Assembly (NCBI GenBank): GCA_029546925.1
Contig: JAKPQM010000036.1
Location: 21,789 to 85,788, forward strand
Reading direction: 5' to 3'
DNA length: 64,000 nucleotides
DNA from: Actinomycetes bacterium
GTDB taxonomy: Bacteria > Actinomycetota > Coriobacteriia > Coriobacteriales > Atopobiaceae
The notes beneath the pieces are model-generated. The model was not told the origin of the DNA. It saw only the letters and a program-made list of their open reading frames with translations, and made no database searches. Position numbers and translations under genes: made by a program. Within the stretch, counting starts at the first letter, position 1. Every line of letters starts with the position of its first letter. Of this stretch, positions 61,161 to 64,000 are shown one piece after another.

Positions 61161-63695
61161 TCAGTACAGCTTGGCTCCGGCCGGGATGGCATCATCGACC
61201 ATCAGGAGGTTCAAGGCCTCCTTGCCGTCCTCGACATGGATGGCCGAGAGGAGCATCCCGCAGCTGTCGGTCCCCATCATCGCGCGCGGCGGCAGATTGG
61301 TGATGGCCACGAGGCTCTTGCCCACGAGCTGCTCGGGTGCGTAATACTCCTTGATGCCCGAGAGGATGATGCGGTCGGTGCCGGTGCCGTCGTCCAACGT
61401 GAAGCGCAGGAGCTTCTTGCTCTTGGGAACCTCCTCGCATGCCTTGACTTTGACCACGCGGAAATCGGACTTGGAAAAGGTGCTGAAATCCACCTGATCG
61501 GCGAAGAGCGGCTCGATGTAGATGCCCTCCTGCGGGATCTGCGGAGCTTGCACCTCTTCGACAGCAGCCTGCTCGGCCTCCGTATCCTTCGCATAGATGT
61601 CGCCCACGGGGGCGATCGCCTTCATCGCATCGAGCGTAGCCGAGAAGACCTCATCGAGCTCCATGCCCAGCAGCTCGGCACCCTTGGCGATGATGGCACG
61701 GTCGCAGCCCGCAGCGAACGCCTTTGTCTTGAACTTCTTCTTGAGCGACTTGACCTCCATGTCGGTGACGCTTCCCGACGGACGCATCTTCGCAACAGCT
61801 TGGATGAGGGCCGAGAGCTCGTCGACGGTGTAGAGCCACTTCTCCATCTTGGTCTCGGGTTTGGGCAGATCGGGATTGTTGTCCGAGTTATGCGTCTGTA
61901 TGGCGTGGATGAGTTCGGGCGAGCCTCCTGCCTCGGCGATGGTCTCGCCCGCTTTCACGGTATGCTGCACGGTATCCTGGTATTTCTCCCAATCTAGATC
62001 GTGGAGCAGGCCGACCTGCCCCCAAAACTCCACATTGGCGGGATCGTCTTTGCCCGCAAAGTAGCGCATGAGGGCTTCGAGGGTCTCGCCATGCGCGATA
62101 TGGAACGGGTCCTCGTTGAACTGCTTGAGGAGCCCGTATGCCTGCTCGCGGGAAAGTCCCGTCTCGAGCCCACCCGACGCGACGGCCCGCTTGCGGCCGG
62201 CTTCGGGCCGCATGTGCGGGAAGAGCAGGACATCGCGGATAGAGGCCTGATCGCAGAAGAGCATGATCATGCGGTCGATGCCGTAGCCGATACCGCCGGC
62301 AGGAGGCATGCCGTATTCGAGCGCGCGGATGAAGTCGGCATCGTACTCCATGGCTTCCTCATCGCCGGCTGCCTTGGCCTCGACCTGCGCGGCGAAGCGG
62401 CTCTCCTGATCGACGGGATCGTTGAGCTCGGAGAAAGCGTTCGCATATTCGTTACCCGCGATGATGAGCTCGAAGCGGTCGGTGAGGCGCGGGTCATCCT
62501 CTTTGCGCTTGGTAAGCGGCGATACCTCGACGGGATAGTCGCATACGAAGGTGGGGTCGACGATGCTCTTCTCGCCGAGCTCGTCGTAGAGCTCGAAGAG
62601 GAGCTTGCCGGAGCCCCAGCTCTCGGCCCACTCGATGCCGTTTGCCGAGCAGAGCTCGCGGAGCTCCTCGGCAGGCGTATCGATGGTGAGCGTGCGGCCG
62701 CAGACCTCGCTTGCGATCTCGGCCACGGTAGCGGAGCGCCAAGGGCTCGCGAGGTTGATCCGGACACCCTGATACTCGATGACATCGCCCTTGCCTACAG
62801 CTGCTGCGCAGGCTTGGAAGAGCGTCTCGGAAAGCTGCTTCATGCCCTCGAGGTCGGAGTAGGCGCAGTAGGCCTCCATGGAGGTGAACTCGGGGTTGTG
62901 GGTGAGATCCATGCCCTCGTTACGGAACTGGCGACCGATCTCGAAGACGCGGTCCATACCGCCCACGATGCAGCGCTTAAGGTGAAGCTCGGTAGCGATG
63001 CGCAGGTAGCAGTCTTGGTCAAGGGCATTGAAGTGCGTAGTGAAGGGCCGCGCATTGGCACCGCCGAGGGTCTCCTGCAGGATGGGCGTCTCGACCTCGA
63101 GGTACCCCTGATCTTCCATGAAGCGGCGGATGGCCGAGATGATCTTGGAGCGGTTGACGAAGGTTTCCTTGACCTCGGGATTCATGATCAAATCGATATA
63201 GCGCTGACGGTAGCGGACCTCGCGATCCGATAGGCCGTGGAACTTCTCGGGTAGCGGGCGGATGGCCTTGGTGAGCATACGCAGACCCTCGACGGCAATG
63301 GAGAGCTGGCCGCGGTTGGTGCGGATCACGCGTCCGGAGGCCTCGACGATATCGCCCATGTCGACGGAGTCGAGCAGCCCCCAGCTGCTCTCGTCCATGT
63401 TGTTGATGCGGCAGAAGAGCTGGATAGTCCCCGTGGCATCCTGGCAATCGATGAAGGCCAGCTTGCCGTGGCGGCGGAACGCCCTCACGCGGCCGGCGAC
63501 GGTGAAGGAGGCGTCGAGCGGGCCTTCGCCGCCCTCGCCGATCCATCCGTATTCGCGTTCTATATCGGCAACCTGCCAGGTAACGACGCTCTTGATGGGA
63601 TAAGGATCGATGCCCGCATCGATCAGCGCCTGACGACGGCAAAGGCGCGTCTCGCGTTCGTCGGCATGCTGGGTCTGAGCGGTCTCGTCTGCCAT
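61161..63695 (-). CDS. lysS: Lysyl-tRNA synthetase fused to HD and Trbp111-like domains
   Basis: An 844-residue fusion. Residues 1-505 are a full class II lysyl-tRNA synthetase: OB-fold anticodon domain (about 65-140), motif 2 FRNEGMDLTHNPEFTSMEAY (257-276), EYANAFSELNDP and motif 3 GGIGYGIDRMIMLF (467-480). Residues about 515-700 are a complete HD-superfamily hydrolase-like domain with GLLHDLDWEKY (His565-Asp566), HTVKAG and AIQTHNSD, followed by the family's KKKFKTKAFAAG end. Residues 735-844 are a Trbp111/EMAPII-type tRNA-binding domain (FRVVKVKACEEVPKSKKLL), normally found at the end of MetRS. ATG 63695 has CGAGGAG. Ordinary LysRS is about 500 residues. Separated from greA by a hairpin. 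Confidence 0.96.
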   Translation of the reverse strand: MADETAQTQHADERETRLCRRQALIDAGIDPYPIKSVVTWQVADIEREYGWIGEGGEGPLDASFTVAGRVRAFRRHGKLAFIDCQDATGTIQLFCRINNMDESSWGLLDSVDMGDIVEASGRVIRTNRGQLSIAVEGLRMLTKAIRPLPEKFHGLSDREVRYRQRYIDLIMNPEVKETFVNRSKIISAIRRFMEDQGYLEVETPILQETLGGANARPFTTHFNALDQDCYLRIATELHLKRCIVGGMDRVFEIGRQFRNEGMDLTHNPEFTSMEAYCAYSDLEGMKQLSETLFQACAAAVGKGDVIEYQGVRINLASPWRSATVAEIASEVCGRTLTIDTPAEELRELCSANGIEWAESWGSGKLLFELYDELGEKSIVDPTFVCDYPVEVSPLTKRKEDDPRLTDRFELIIAGNEYANAFSELNDPVDQESRFAAQVEAKAAGDEEAMEYDADFIRALEYGMPPAGGIGYGIDRMIMLFCDQASIRDVLLFPHMRPEAGRKRAVASGGLETGLSREQAYGLLKQFNEDPFHIAHGETLEALMRYFAGKDDPANVEFWGQVGLLHDLDWEKYQDTVQHTVKAGETIAEAGGSPELIHAIQTHNSDNNPDLPKPETKMEKWLYTVDELSALIQAVAKMRPSGSVTDMEVKSLKKKFKTKAFAAGCDRAIIAKGAELLGMELDEVFSATLDAMKAIAPVGDIYAKDTEAEQAAVEEVQAPQIPQEGIYIEPLFADQVDFSTFSKSDFRVVKVKACEEVPKSKKLLRFTLDDGTGTDRIILSGIKEYYAPEQLVGKSLVAITNLPPRAMMGTDSCGMLLSAIHVEDGKEALNLLMVDDAIPAGAKLY

Positions 63696-63715
63696 GGATG
63701 CTCCTCGAAGAAATT

Positions 63716-63749
63716 GCACCCCGCGCTGCATTCCGCAGTCACGGGGTGC
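63716..63749. terminator. Hairpin between greA and lysS
   Basis: GCACCCCG (63716-63723) and CGGGGTGC (63742-63749) enclose a nested CTGC/GCAG stem. On the minus strand it is followed by AATTTCTT, on the plus strand by GCTTTTG. It lies just upstream of the lysS ribosome-binding site, so it may act as an attenuator. Confidence 0.5.
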
Positions 63750-63773
63750 GCTTTTGTGCCTGTGCGCTGCTGA

Positions 63774-64000
63774 CTAGCGGGTAATACCTACGATAGTGTA
63801 CTTCTTGGCCTTGCCCGAAGGGGTGATGAACTCGACCTCATCGCCCTTCTTGCGGCCGATAAGGACCGCGCCGGCAGGCGACTCGTTGGAGATCTTGTGC
63901 TCGCGCGAGTTGGTCTCGGTGGTGCCGACGATGGTGAACGTCGAGCGTTTGCCCCTATCGTCCTCCAGCTCGACGGTGCAGCCGATGGAGATCTTCACGC
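63774..64000 (-). CDS. greA: Transcription elongation factor GreA, C-terminal part
   Basis: The window cuts this gene; about 75 C-terminal residues are visible. They form the GreA/GreB C-terminal FKBP-like domain: IGCTVELEDD, FTIVGTTETN, ISNESPAGAVLIGRKKGDEV and a final TIVGITR. GreA rescues backtracked RNA polymerase by stimulating transcript cleavage. The N-terminal coiled coil lies beyond the end of the window. The greA-lysS neighbourhood is common in Actinobacteria and Firmicutes. Confidence 0.94.
   Translation of the reverse strand, partial: VKISIGCTVELEDDRGKRSTFTIVGTTETNSREHKISNESPAGAVLIGRKKGDEVEFITPSGKAKKYTIVGITR

Overview
The window reads as chromosomal DNA of a high-GC, anaerobic, sugar-fermenting actinobacterium, most likely a gut Coriobacteriia (Collinsella-like). 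This is inferred from four things: phosphotransferase systems of three types, disA next to clpC, a tsaB-rimI-tsaD fusion, and oxygen-defence genes (rubrerythrin, glutathione peroxidase) without respiratory genes. No phage, insertion sequence, CRISPR array, rRNA or tRNA gene was seen. Most genes lie on the minus strand in short, tightly coupled operons.

Layout. 0-14.4 kb is an accessory-looking stretch: a lipoprotein, a TipAL-type MerR regulator with a methyltransferase, an AraC-controlled beta-glucoside locus (GH1 plus PTS EIIBC), a rhodanese lipoprotein, a large SF2 helicase with two membrane segments, and small or broken genes (DUF488, a DUF6429-like pseudogene with an in-frame TGA, a YfbU protein with an RHH domain). 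14.6-37.4 kb is mainly housekeeping: an LCP ligase, ychF with a four-cluster ferredoxin, groES-groEL, NAD synthase, the TsaB-RimI-TsaD fusion, peroxidase, CDF transporter, glycogen phosphorylase, then acpS-nnr-alr-udg-tsaE and glmS. 37.6-49.5 kb holds two sugar loci: a mannitol-type EIICBA facing a SorE-like dehydrogenase and DeoR regulator, and an operon GNAT / PIG-L deacetylase / mannose-type PTS IIB-IIC-IID / small membrane protein / murQ under a GntR regulator, followed by glmM. 49.6-64 kb carries a 5'-nucleotidase, rubrerythrin, a MutY-like glycosylase, yacP, rlmB, cysS, ispF, ispD, disA, clpC, a lysyl-tRNA synthetase fusion and the end of greA.

How the genes connect. The three PTS loci feed sugar phosphates into glycolysis and amino-sugar metabolism. 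MurQ, GlmS and GlmM link amino-sugar recovery with peptidoglycan precursor synthesis, and Alr and the LCP protein add to wall building. TsaB, TsaD and TsaE supply the tRNA t6A modification.

Most notable points: (1) a 68-bp perfect palindrome read in frame inside the TsaB part of tsaB-rimI-tsaD; (2) a lysyl-tRNA synthetase carrying a complete HD domain and a Trbp111-type tRNA-binding domain; (3) an NAD synthase whose glutaminase catalytic Cys is Gly; (4) three copies of a ~100-bp cruciform-forming repeat; (5) a second palindromic family with three copies at an exact 95-bp pitch; (6) a membrane-anchored SF2 helicase; (7) a GNAT/PIG-L/PTS/MurQ amino-sugar operon; (8) a MutY-like glycosylase lacking the Fe-S cysteines and with Glu where the catalytic Asp is expected.
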